Origin: Lampris incognitus
Lineage: Eukaryota > Chordata > Actinopteri > Lampriformes > Lampridae
DNA: 64,000 nt
Reading direction: 5' to 3'
Assembly (NCBI RefSeq): GCF_029633865.1
Contig: NC_079224.1
Span: forward strand, 24,298,895 to 24,362,894
Part shown: one piece after another, positions 1 through 12,700 of the stretch
How the letters are laid out: every line of letters starts with the position of its first letter
Position numbering within the stretch: position 1 is the first letter of the stretch
Program-made: the position numbers and the translations under genes
Notes under the pieces: model-generated
The model's input: only the letters and a program-made list of their open reading frames with translations
Databases searched by the model: none
Told to the model about the DNA's origin: nothing

Positions 1-482
1 TCAAACTGTTGTTTTCCCACTCGGCTTTTTAAAAAGAGCATAACTTTGGCACACAACATTATTCTTTACAATTTTTTACTTCATCCATCCACAGTTTTAG
101 AGGCAGTTTCTCCACTGCTCTTCACATTTAATTGCCCAATTACCCAAAATGTCTATCAGCAGCAACTGATTTCATATTATTTGAGCAAATTGCACTTTGG
201 AAAACAGATGCAGTATTACCAAGTGTTAGTTAGACAGTTAAAACTGATCTAATGTTCATATTAATGGCAACGTATGGGTAGCAATTGTTACTTCTTACCA
301 AATGACAAAATTCTTACCGCCATCAATGTATGAATGTGTGTGTGAATGGGTGAATGTGAGGCATACACTCTAAAGCACTCTGAGTGGCCAGTAGTCCAGA
401 AAAGCACTATATAAATGCAGTCCATTTATCATTTACATCACATAGCAATTTTTCAGCTCTGGGGTTTATACAGATAACTTAC
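1..482. other. glmn intron 6 sequence, no exon seen
   Basis: AT-rich sequence downstream of the last visible glmn exon. No open frame here resembles the next glomulin segment, so it is read as intron. Nothing else recognised. Confidence 0.5.
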
Positions 483-2725
483 CAAAATCTCTGTGGCAAA
501 GGTCCTGAGAGGAGACACAGGCAGGATGTCAGGCTCACTCAGCTGGACCTTCAACAGAGGCTCAAAGAGACTCTTCATACAGCTATGGAGGAAAAGAGAC
601 AGATACACAGAATTCACCCTGAAGGACCTCTCGTCCTGTGACAGAGGCTTACAGGTTAACTATCATATCTGCATTAAATATTCTCAGGGGTTGTTGGTAA
701 TTAGAGGTCTATCACTAATGCACATAACACACTGTTATGATTTTTTTTTAAAGATTATTTTCTGGCATTTTCCGCATTTTTTATTAGATATCAATAGTTG
801 AGAGAGACAGGAAAGGCAGGGGATGACATGCAGCAAAGGGCTCGGGATGTATTCGAATCCGCTGTTATGATTTTTAGCAATGTGAATAGCCAGTTAATAC
901 AATCATGAAACAGAGACACAGTGCCAAAGTCAATGCTTATTTGAGTGTTATAAAAATGTATTACATATTACTCAATGTGACTCAAAATGCAATTGCTAGG
1001 GCTGCTCTGATTTAATTGTGATTATTTCTGTTGTTGCTAAATTGTGTTAGGTGAAAAAAAGTAGAGGAGAGAGAGAGAGATGGTAAGGCATGCGTTAATG
1101 GGTTAAGTTGGAAATAAAACAAGACACGTTTTGGACACATAGTTGATGGGGATTTTCCATAAAGGCAATGCTTCAAGGAGACTCTCTCAGACTCAAGAGT
1201 GAGGGCAAATGTGTTAACATGCGAAGAATAGAATGTACATTTTTAATTAAAAAATGTTGGAGTACACAGACCAAAAAACACAGCAAATCATATGACTTAC
1301 AACTTGAGTAGTTCCGTCCTCAGTTCATCTTCCTTGTCCGATAATGTTCTGTCTCCACTTTTCCCTATCTGGTGTGGGCTCTCCTCCTCAGCCTTGCTGC
1401 ACACTAAGTTCTGTTTGGCCTCGTGGACAAAGGGCCTGACAAAGTTCATCAGCAGGAGACAACAGCGGCACAAGGGGGAGACCTCCTTGGTCTGGGGCAC
1501 CGGCAGTTTGGCGACCTGCTCCAGCAGCGTGGACAGAACCATACCCAGCGATGAGGCCTTACGGCTCCCCAGCCGAAGCAGCACTGGGTGGAGCGGTTGG
1601 AAGGAAAGGGAGGAGAAAGGAGTTGAATTGACAGAGGTAGATCAAAAGGCAGGGGGGAAAAGGGAAGAGCAGAGAGAAGTCAGAAAGGAATAGAGGCGTT
1701 TCAGATCAAGAAAGTTAAAAATGATAGGCAAGAGCAATGAGAATGTGAGAGGAAGGGTAAAAGGGGAAGGGGTCTGTGTATCTAAGGTAATGTTGGTGAA
1801 CCCATGTTAAAATACACAATTTACTCCTCTGACCTATGTCAGAACAGAGACATTAAGTCAGCAAGATAATGTGCAGGTGTTTTCTTTCTTGCAGAGTACC
1901 AAGGCCTCTCCACTTCAGTTGTCACCAACAGTAATATTTTCTAACAAAACCTTTTTATTCGGTGTTTGTGACTCTGTGTGTATGTGTGATGTGAAATGAC
2001 ATTGGATACCTTTCTGTAGAGGGTTCAGTAGAAGCTGGAAAGTCTCCTCTATGGTATCAAGGTGCACCTCCTCCACCTGCTCCAGCAAACCAACCAGCAG
2101 CTCTTTTGGACTACAGGCCTGGCCAATAACAGATTACCAATGAGGGAAAATTCTACAGTAAAACAATCGCACACAGTTAAAAGACAAAAGTATCTTCAAA
2201 AGTTTCTTTATGTTGCATTAATGCACATTATTTTGTCTCTCAACAAAACCAGGTCTAATTGCAGCAGCGGTAGTGATAGTAGTAGCAGTAATAGCAGTAG
2301 TGATAACAGTAATAGAGTAGTACTGGTGCATAAACATGGGTGGCCACAGGGAAAACTAGGATCATTTGCTGGGTCAGTGTCATAGCCAGCCCATGAGCGG
2401 GACAGGACACACCATAGCCTTCATCTCATTCTGTGTTAAGAGTATATTTGTTCTGTCTGCCCTCAGTCCAGTGTAAGATACAGCCTAGTAACATTCAGAT
2501 CATTCTGGTTTAAGCAGGTGAGCAGACCTCTAGGAGGTACTGGAGAATGGCCAAGCAGTGAGAAAGATTCTTGTCCTCCTTCTTCAGCAGAATCTGAATC
2601 AGGGGAGGCAGTAGGTTCCAACCCATACATCTCACTAAGTCCTAGAGAAAGAGGAGCAGAGGAGCACGTGTTACACAGTACAATATTAAAGTAATGCAAC
2701 ACAACAACAAGGCAGAGGACAGCAA

Positions 2726-2807
<82 letters not shown>

Positions 2808-3192
2808 GTGCACACACTCACCTTGTTTTTCTCATCCACAACAATACTGAGGACCTGTGCACTATTTCCCTCTTCTATGCAGGCCCGTCCAGCAATCGTG
2901 AAGACATCATAATCCTCGGCAGTGTAGCTGTCATCTTGAACTGCTTGCTGTGTGACAGAGAGGAAGAGATGAACGATTATTTAAGGGTTATTTATTAGTG
3001 ACCTCATATAACATCATATATATCATGCGAGAAGGAAAAGGGAACGATGCATGGATAGACGGATGGAATACATGATATGATTTAGCTACTTCACCAAGTA
3101 AACAATGTTTACTAAACCCACTCCAGTTCCATAAATGAAAAATCCTGTCTTACACATTTCTGGACCACATCACTGAGCTGCTCGAGGGCCAT
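483..3192 (-). CDS. glmn: glomulin, 5' part (coding exons 1-6)
   Basis: Glomulin is a HEAT-like protein that binds RBX1 and inhibits cullin-RING ubiquitin ligases; loss causes glomuvenous malformations in humans (family knowledge). Six coding exons read in phase on the minus strand: 3192-3154 (start MALEQLSDVVQKC), 2947-2822, 2641-2528, 2118-2010, 1583-1301 and 582-483, about 257 residues. Diagnostic stretches include ACIEEGNSAQVL, CMGWNLLPP, SPKELLVGLLEQVEE, LSTLLEQVAKLPVPQTKE and CMKSLFEPLL, which align in order with human glomulin from residue 1. All junctions are GT-AG. The exon 3 donor (GTCTGC) is weak, but only it and the exon 4 acceptor at 2119-2120 restore the frame. The remaining exons must lie left of the window; none is visible in 1-482. 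The gene is head-to-head with rpap2, as in humans. Confidence 0.93.
746..861 (-). mobile_element. 5'-truncated tRNA-derived SINE in glmn intron 5
   Basis: The sequence matches the tail half of the SINE copies at 9412-9612 and 17609-17811: pyrimidine-rich start, AGAGACAGGAAA block, CATGCAGCAAAGGG, then ATTCGAATCC. It is bounded by a 14-bp direct repeat, CTGTTATGATTTTT (about 732-745 and 862-875), the expected target-site duplication of LINE-driven insertion. The tRNA-like head is missing. Confidence 0.75.
2726..2804. repeat. (CA)n microsatellite in glmn intron 2
   Basis: Nearly pure CA dinucleotide run of about 79 bp. It fills almost half of the 180-bp glmn intron 2 and ends 18 bp from the exon 2 donor (exon end at 2822). 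Confidence 0.98.
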
Positions 3193-3756
3193 TCCTGCTT
3201 CTCTGATATCTGAAGGTGGGGTCCGCCTTTACACAGCAGTCCTAAATTAAAAAAGAAAAAAAATAAGAAAAAAAGAAAGCCTCAGGTTAACTGACATTAA
3301 CATCCTTGTGAATACTGGAATACCTGGAATACTCCAGCTAATCGATACCTCTCAGTGAAATTAACAGCACTCATGACATATCTACAACGAGCAGGTGTAC
3401 ATGTGCTTAGCTGCGAGAGAACATAAGATTGCACATCTTAAAATCATGTAGCTAGAATTTAAAACAGATCCGCAAAGTCTGGTACACTGGGAGGGAGCGC
3501 GCATGTTCTTACTTGTTTGTTTTTGAACTAGCTCGGCTGTTGGCGGTGGAACAACGTAAATGCATTCTCAGTTTGGAAAAACCGGTTAACAAATTTTGAC
3601 AACAGTCGATGTTGAGCAGCACAACGTTTACTTACATGTTGGAGGAAAAAGAAACGCGCGAAACTAGGAAGTGCCCTGTGCTGAAATGGTTGATGGGACT
3701 TGCCGTAGGGTGTTTACGTCATGAGTCAAAGTTGAAACCGCTGAAATAGAAGAGAC
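3193..3756. promoter_or_regulatory. shared glmn/rpap2 bidirectional promoter region
   Basis: Only 564 bp separate the two divergent start codons. The interval contains the 5' UTRs of both genes. Around 3713-3729 there is an adjacent CRE half-site (TACGTCA) and an AP-1-like site (TGAGTCA), 30-45 bp upstream of the rpap2 ATG. No TATA box is obvious, which suits a housekeeping bidirectional promoter. Transcription starts are not visible in sequence, and a 5' UTR intron in glmn is possible. Confidence 0.6.
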
Positions 3757-6700
3757 ATGGAAATTGAACGGAAGAGATCGGGTGGCCGCTGTAAAACCTC
3801 CAAAAAGGGTCGGTTTCACTGAGAAATGTCTGACTCCGGTTGTGTTGGCTTTGATAGACTATTTGTTGTCTAATATTTTCGTAGGAAAAGGGTGCCAAGG
3901 GTTTTTGTGAGCTTTACACGATGGGGATAACACACACTGTAGGGTAACTGTCACTGTGTTTACAATTGTGTTTCTATAATGCACGTTAAGAACCGCAGAT
4001 TTTTTTTCAATAGCATGGTAGTGTTCTTTCGCTCGCAAAGCGTTTCTCATGCTTTCTGCTTGCTATTAGTAAGCAAACTTATGTTGTTTTGGCAGGGGGC
4101 AAAACTGTCAAGACACGTAATGCCGAAGAGGAAGCAAAAAGGTGCGTGTGTGTCTGTGTGTGGGGGGGGGGGGGTAACCATGTCAAGTCGTCAGTTGTAT
4201 TTGTATAGCCCAATATCATTCCTTGATATTTAAATTCTTGAAATAACTGATGATACATTCCTTAATTTCCTAGGGTCAGCGTCATCCATTCAGTTTTTGT
4301 TTTTTTAACGCTAATTCATTTTTTTCCAGGAGAGAAGCCCTAAAGCAGACCCTGAGGGAGAAGCTTGAGCTGGAGAAGAGAGCCCTGCAGGTGGTTGAAC
4401 GTCTCTTGGAGGAAAGTGTGGCCGAAGACTTCTTGATTGACTGTGTATGTATAGTCAAAGATTTTGCCTGCTGCTATTGCAACATTATCTCGTTTACTCA
4501 CATATAAAACTAAAGATTTGTCAGCCGTGTCAAGGAGCCATGTTTCAAACAAGTCACAAGCTCTGAGTCTGTCATCAGTTTGAACTGAATTATAGTATCC
4601 TTAAAATCCAAAGAGGGACATATCTTGTTCGGCCCTGTGTGACGGCCTGGCGGCCTGTCCAGGGTGTCTCCCCGCCTGCCGCCCAATGACTGCTGGGATA
4701 GGCTCCAGCATCCCCGCGACCCTGAGAGCAGGATAAGCGGTTTGGATAATGGATGGATGGATGGATGGATGTATCTTGCTTGCTATTTATCACAAGTGCA
4801 ATCCAGAGTGGATTTAAATCCAGGCCTCCATGCACAAAACACCAACTAAGCCGACAAAACATAAACCTCAATGCTACATGCAATTCTGCTAACAAATAAT
4901 CGTTGTGTTACATTCCTAAAGATCCTGGACAGCCTTTTCCCAATGAAACCTTTACCAGTGCTGATCCATTAGCACCTTCCTCACTGTAAGAAAAATTTTG
5001 GCTGCTATTATGAAGCAGCCAAATGCAGACATAAAATGCTATATCGTCACCTTCTTAAATAATGGCCTAAGTCATATTTTCAAGTTTTTCAAAAAACAGA
5101 ATAAACTGACAGATTTTGTTTCAGTTTACTCTATGTCTAGTTGGTACCGCTCCACCTCTCGCACCAGCTCAGGCTCCTTCCCTGCCAGAATAAACTGACA
5201 AATTTTGTTTCAGTTTCAGCATATTCTGTTCTTTGAAAAACTTGAAAATATGACTTAGGCCATTATTTTAAGAAGGTGACGATATGCTGTATAATTGTCC
5301 TGGGAAAGTCCCACCAGACACTAGTAAATGAAACTAAAATGTCCAACTACAAATGTGTTTTACGATTTTAATATAAATTGATTAGCTATTGTCTTAAATA
5401 TTCTGGTGATGGAAAGTATCAAAAATGACATTTGATTGCTTGGAAATCTTAAGGATTGTAAACCTCTTTAAGAAAACAAATTAATTACCTCTGTTATACT
5501 GTGAAAATACTATGTACTGAGCATATTAACACTTATGTACATGAGTTAAGATGCCTCTTTTATGGGTGTTTTTCAATAAGAAGTTGTCCGTATGTAAGGT
5601 AATGTAACATGCATTTGGTATGGTGTAACGTCTGTTCAAACTTCTCTCTTCAAAGGCGAAGTTGATCACATCGGCCAATTACAAAGACACTATAGAGGAG
5701 AGATCCATCATTAAACTCTGTGGATATCCTGTATGTTCAAATAAACTAGGCAAGGTAAGATCCTGTCAGAATGTATCGGATAGATGCTCACTATCCTTTT
5801 TACTGCTCCCATTAGGAGTTGCCACAGCAGATCATCCGTTTCCATTTCTTCCTGTCCTCTGCATCTTCCTCTGTCACACCAGCCACCTGCATGTCCTCTC
5901 TCACCACTTCCATAAACCTCCTCTTTGGCCTTCCTCTTTTCCTCTTCCCTGGCAGCTCCATATTCAGCATCCTTCTCCCAATATACCCAGCATCTCTCCT
6001 CCACACATGTCCAAGCCATCTCAATCTTGCCTCTCTTGCTTTGTCTCCAAACCGTCCAACCTGAGCTGTCTCTCTAATAGACTCATTCCTAATCCTGTCC
6101 TTCTTCGTCATGCCCAGTGAAAATCTTAGCATCTTCAACTCTGCCACCTCCAGCTCCGCCTCCTGTCTTTTCGTCAGTGCCACTGTCTCCAAACCATATA
6201 ACATAGCTGGTCTCACAACCGTCTTGTAAACCTTCCTGTTAACTCTTGCTATTACCCTTCTGTCGCAATTCACTCCTGACACTCTTCTCCACCCATTCCA
6301 CCCTGCCTGCACTCTCTTCTTCACCTCTCTTTTGCACTCCTTGTTACTTTGGACATTTGACCCCCAAGTATTTGAACTCATACAACTTCGTCACCTCTGC
6401 TCCTTGCATCCTCACCATTCCACTGTCCTCCCTCTCATTCACATGTATGTGTTCCGTCTTGCTCCTACTGACTTTGATTCCTCTTCTCTCTCTAGTGCAT
6501 ACCTCCACCTCTCCAGGCTCTCCTCAACCTGCACCCTACTCTCACCACAGATCACAATGTCATCTGCAAACATCATAGTCCACGGAGACTGTCTTTCAAC
6601 CATGTCCATCACCATTGCAAACAAGAAAGGGCTCAGAGCCGATCCTTGATGTAATCCCACCTTTATGTTGAACCCATCTGCCATTCCAACCGCACACCTC

Positions 6701-9700
6701 ACCACTGTCACACTTCCCTCATACATATCCTGCACCACTCCTACATACTTCTCTGCAACTCCCGACTTCCTCATACAATACCACACCTCCTCTCTCAGCA
6801 CCCTGTCATATGCTTTCTCTAAATCTACAAAGACAGGCCTTCTCTATACTTCTCAATCAACATTCTCAAAGCAAACATCGCATCTTATTGCTCTTTCGTG
6901 GCATGAAACCATACTCCTGCTTGCTAATCATCAACTCTCCTCTTAACCTAGCTTCTATTATTCTTTCCCATATTTTGATGCTGTGGCTGATCAACTTTAT
7001 ACCTCTGTAGTTGCTACAGTTCTGCACATCGCCCTTATTCCTGAAAATCAGCACCAGTATGCTCCCTTCCCACTCCCCAGGCATCCTTTCACTTTCCAAG
7101 ATTGTGTTAAACAATGTAGTTGAAAACTCCACTGCCATCTCTCCTAAACATCTCCATGCCTCCACAGGTATGTCATCAGGACCAACTGCCTTTCCACTCT
7201 TCATCCTCTTCATAGCTGCCCTCACTTCCTCCTAGCTAATCCACCGCACTTCCTGATTCACTATCCTCATGTCATCCAACCTTCTCTCTCTCTCATTTTC
7301 TTCATTCATCAGCTCCTCAAAGACCTCCTTCCACCTTCTCAACACACTCTCCTCACTTGTCAGCACATTTCCATCTCTATCCTTGATCGCCCTAACCCGC
7401 TGCACATCTTTCCCAGCTCGGTCCCTCTGTCTAGCTAATTGGTACATGTCCTTTTCTCCTTCCTTAGTGTCTAACGTCTCATACAACTTACCATATGCCT
7501 TTGCCATGTCTCTCTTCGCTTTATGCTGCATCTCCTTGTACTCCTGTCTACTTTCTTCATCTCTCTTACCATCCCACTTCTTCTTTGCCAACCTTTTCCT
7601 CTGTATACTTTGCTGTACTTCCTCATTCCACCATCAAGTCTGCTTGTCTTCCTTCCTCTGTCCTGATGACACACCAAGTACCTTCCTAGCTGTCCCCCTC
7701 ATTATTTCTGCAGTGGTTGCTGAGCTATCCGGCAACTCTTCACTACCACCCAGTGCCTGTTTTAACTCCTCCCTGAACTCGACACAACAATCTTCCTTCT
7801 TCAACTTCCACTATTTGATCCTTGGCACTGCCTTCACTCTCTTCCTCTTCTTGGTCTCCAAAGTCATCCTACAGACCACCATCCAATGCTGCCTACCTAC
7901 GTTCTCCCTTGTCACCACCTTGCAGTCTCCAATCCCTTTCAGATTGTGCCTCCTACATAAGATATAGTCCACCTTTGTGCACCTTCCTCCACTCTTATAC
8001 GTCACCCTGTGTTCCTCCTACTCTTGAAAAATTTATTTACCACAGCGATTTGCATCCTTTTCACAAAATCCACCACCATCTGTCCTTCTACATTTCTTTC
8101 CTTGACACCATACCTACCCATCACCTCCTTATCACCTCTGTTCACTTCACCAACATGCCCATTGAAGTCCGCTCCAATTACCACTCTGTCCTCCTTGGGT
8201 ACACTCTTTACCACTTCATCCAACTCACTCCAGAATTCTTCTTTCTGTTCCATCTCACACCCAGCTTGCAGGGCATATGCGCTGATAACATTCATCAATA
8301 CACCTTCAATTTCCAGCTTCATACTCATCACTCTGCCTGACACTCTTCACCTCTAGCACACTCTTGATATACTCTTCTTTCAGAATTACCCCTACACCAT
8401 TTCTCCTCCCATTCGCACCATGGTAGAAGAGTTTGAACCCACCTCCGATGCTCCTGGCCTTACTCCCCTTCCTCTTGGTCTCTTGCACACATAGTATACC
8501 TACCTTTCTCCTTTCCATCATATCAGCCAGCTCTCTGCCTTTACCAGTGATAGTGCCAACAGTCATAGTGCCAACATTCAAAGTTCCGACTCTCACCTCC
8601 ACACTCCTACCCTTCCTCCTCTCCCACAGCCTCTAGACATGCCTTCCCCCTCTCCTTCTCCTTCGTCCAACAGTATCATAGTTTCCAATGGCACCCTGCT
8701 GGCCAACAGCACCGGTGGCGGTCGTTGGTAACCCAGGCCTCGACCGATCCGGTATGAAAATCTGATTTATGATCTGCATATTTGATTTGGCAAAGGTTTT
8801 ACACCGGGTGCCCTTCCTGACGCAACCCTCCCCATTTATCTGGGCTTGGGACCGGCACTAAGAATGCACTGGCTTGTGCATCCTCAGTGGCTGGGTTGGC
8901 ACCAACAATGAATACTTGGTGATATTGAAATGGTGTGTGGATGTGTGCGTGTGTGTGTCATTGTGTGTGTGTGTGCGCGCGCATGTGTGTGTGTTTGTGT
9001 GTATGTATATATGTGGTTTTAGAAAGTATTCAGACCCCTTCACATTTTGCACACTTTAATATGTTGTAGATTTCATTTTAAATGGATAAAATTGCCATTT
9101 TTTGCTCAACCTACATTCAATAACCCATGATGACAAAGTGAAAACATATTTTTAGAAATGTTTGCAAATCCATTATCCATATTATAAGTATTCAGACCCG
9201 TAATTCAGTACTTTGTAGAAGTTCCTTTGGCTTTGGCAGCAGTTACAGCTTCGAGTCTTCTTGGGTAGGGCTCAATCTCATTCTTCATATTCGGACTTTG
9301 CGGCATGTTCCTGCTAAGTCCATGAGGGCTTTGGGCTGTCCCACTGTCAAATCATCAAGTGCATAAGGGCTGTGTTGCAGACATTTTGAGCCCTTTATTG
9401 CACTTTTTAAATTTTTGATTTTTTTTTTTTTTTGGCATTTTTCGCCTTTTATTTGATAGCGATAGTCGAGAGAGAGACAGGAAAAGCAGATGAGAGAGAG
9501 GAGATGACATGCAGCAAAGGCCCGGGCTGGATTCGAACACAGGCCGCTGCGGTAAGAACTCAGCCTGATGTGGTACATGCTGTACCAGGTGAGCCACCGG
9601 GGCACCCCTGTATGCACTCTTTCTTTTAGTCCGCATGTCTACAGACTTTGCCTGAGGGAATTACCCGCAGTTCATAGTGTTGTGATGTTAAACACGGGAT

Positions 9701-12700
9701 TACCAGAGCAGTGGTTCTCAAACTTTTTCTGTCATGCCCCACTTTGGAGAAAGAAAAATTTTCATGTCCCCCGACCCAACAAAATGGTGACAAAATGGGC
9801 CAAGTTTCACTTTAAAATAACATGAAGGTCATGAACATTCCTTTCACTTTTCTTTCAGTAATTTCTGTTGTGCAAATAACAAACGCAAGTTCCACTTCGA
9901 CTTTATCAAACCTCTTTTTGTGACATTTGTCACTAGATTGCTCCATCAGTCTGTGTTCTTTTGCAAAAATGGAGAAAAACGAAATAAAATTTTAAAATCA
10001 CTTTGCTAGAACACTAACATTAAGGTGCAATCTGTGCAACAAAAAAAAACCCAAATGTAGATATTTGGGAAAAACAATGAGCAAGTCAATTTGTGAGAGC
10101 TCAAGTCTTCTCACTGCATTAGTGGCTGCAATGAGCTTGTTTTGCACTGCAAATCTTTTCAAAACAGTGTTGCAGGGTTGATACTGCCACTCTCAAGTCA
10201 TGCTCAATGTTGACCTTAGATCTTTACTTTGTTTTAAGTGAGGCAACAGCAGAAAAGCCCATCTCACCAAGATAGGATGTGGTGAAGGGAAGCTGAATGC
10301 ACACAGCCCTTTGTCCTATGAGTGGATACTCCCTCTCCACAGCAAGCCAGAATTCACTCAGCCTCAGGGTGGAGTCAGATGTCATCTTGATGAACTGGTC
10401 CTCTTCAGCAAAACTGAAATCAGCAGGTGCTGCTGCATTGAATGGGTCTGTCACCCAGTCATACTGGGCACTGTTATTTGGGAATCCTTTCAGGGAAGAA
10501 ATGTGCTCCTTAAGACGTGAAATCACTGTGGTGGCTTCAGAATCACTGGTTTCAACAAATTCTCTTAGATTCTCATCTCAAGCTTTCGATTGAATGCACT
10601 GATCTTGTCTGCCAGGTGAGGAAGGTCCTCCCACCCCCCTCCAAAATGTCCATAATGAGAAAAAAAATTTTTTTGTAAGTACAAGAGATAGACATAATAA
10701 CAGGTTAATGCATGCAGAATATTATTCTCTTACATAATGTTGCAGTGTTCTTGGCCCTTTGATGGCTTACCCAAACTTAGAGTAGTTTACAGAACCAAAC
10801 AAAAGCCCTAGGCACCCACCAGGGCCAGCAAACGCCTCGGACCACCCGGGTCAAAAGAAGCAGAGAGCGTGGCCACCCCCCAAAGCCCAACCCCAGAGAC
10901 ACCTACAGGGACAAATCCAGTCCCATCCCCACAGATGCCCTCAAAATGTGGCCCCAGAGAACAGCCGCGCCCCCACCCCCAACAACCCGAGCCTTCCCAA
11001 GTGCAGCCAGCAGCCCCAGGGAGCACCCAAGACCCCCACAGAGCACTGCAGTGTAGCTTTAAGTCTGACCATGGACATCATAATTAAGAGAAGTTCTATT
11101 TTGTAAAAAGGTTACAAAGCCTCCCCAGCATTTATCAAAAAGATAAGATTAAACATAATCTTTTCTGAAGGTAAGTATGATGAAAGCTCTTTAAGCCACA
11201 AAGATACACTGGGGGGCTCCTCACTTCTCCAACGAATGGCTATACATTTATTAGCTGCAATTAGGGCTAGTCTGATAAAGTGAATATTGCCCCTCATATT
11301 GAGTGGTAAAACTGTGAAGTCCTCCAGTAGTGTCAGTCTCGAGTTGGTTGGGATCTCCACTCCCACAATTCTTTTTATGATGTCCAAGATGGATCGCCAG
11401 TATTGCTCCAGACATCTACATGTCCAGAACATATGTAAAAGAGTCCCTGTTTCAGTCTTACATCTAGGACAATATTTTGAGTAGTTATTACTTATTTTAT
11501 GGAAACGTTGAGGTATCCAGTAAACCCTGTGTATAAGATTAAACTGTAGGAGTTTGTGTCGACTGTTATGGGAAAATGATTGAGAAATATCACAAATCGG
11601 CTTCCATTCAGAGTCCTCGAAAGTATAGTCAGTGTCCATTTCCCATTTAATCTTTGCATTAAGAACTTTCTGTAAGGCTCATGAGTCTGTTAGATATTAT
11701 GATGCAAGAAAAACATATCTGTAGATCCTCTAAAGGGGTAAGTTTCCCATCCTGCTGTACTCTAATATAATCTCTAACTTGTAGGTATTTAAAAAAGTGT
11801 GCTGAAGGAAGCCCATAATAGGATCTCAATTGTTCAAATGATTTCAGATTGTTATGCTCATATAGATGTCCAAATGTACATATATGTTATACCAGTCTCT
11901 AGTAGTGCCATCTCTCAATGGCCCAGGTAAAACGGGATTAAAATAGAATGGGGTAGTTCTGTATATTGTGCCGACACTTAAAAACTTTACTCTGATTTCA
12001 TTCCATATTTTAGATATATGTTTTATCATTGGATTTTGAGTTACGCTTTTCTGATTGTGATAGGAGTAAATAAATGGAATACTTGACAGCACTTCTGCTG
12101 TATGCGACTGTTCAATTTGTTTCCATGCTGGAGGGTGTTCTAAGTTTTTAATCCATGTCCAAATAGCTCTGAATGAGCAGCCAAATAGTATAACTGAAAG
12201 TCAGGTAGGTTTAGCCCCTCTTTGTTTAGTGGGACAGCAGAGGGTTTTGAGCTTGACTCTAGGAACTTTACCATTCTACAGGAATCTGGAAATCCGTCTA
12301 TCTAAATCTTTAAAGAAGGCTTTTGGGATTGGTGTTGGAAGGGCTAGAAACAAATAAAGAAATTTGGGTAGGATATTAATTTTTATAAAGTTTATTCGTC
12401 CAATTAGGGATATATGTAGAGACTTCCATCGTTCCAGATCTACTTCCACCATTTTAAGCAGGGGGTCGTTGTTGAGGGGAAAATGTTGATCTAATTGATT
12501 GGGTATTTGTAGACCAAGATAACAAAGCTTATAAGATTCCCAGCGAAAAGGAACATTTTCCCTTGATATTTCTTGGGCAGCTGAATTGAGAGGCATTATC
12601 ATATTTTTATGTGTGTTTATTTTGTAGCCATCCGGTCCTTGTATAACCAAAGTGAGAGCTGTGTCCACATTCTCAGCACAAAGTCAAACATGTTTTCGGT

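Noticed and set aside
2642-2912. Open frames rich in Val-Cys or His-Thr repeats
   Set aside because: They are translations of the (CA)n microsatellite. The same applies to frames at 24257-24607, 27221-27457, 48228-48742 and 53342-53654, and to Ser-Leu or Glu-Arg frames in the CT and GA tracts (34293-34580, 59199-59540).
5662-8636. Long plus-strand frames such as 7269-7967 and 7822-8340
   Set aside because: Antisense shadows of the minus-strand RTE element. Their residues make no known protein, whereas the minus strand gives ordered endonuclease and reverse transcriptase motifs.
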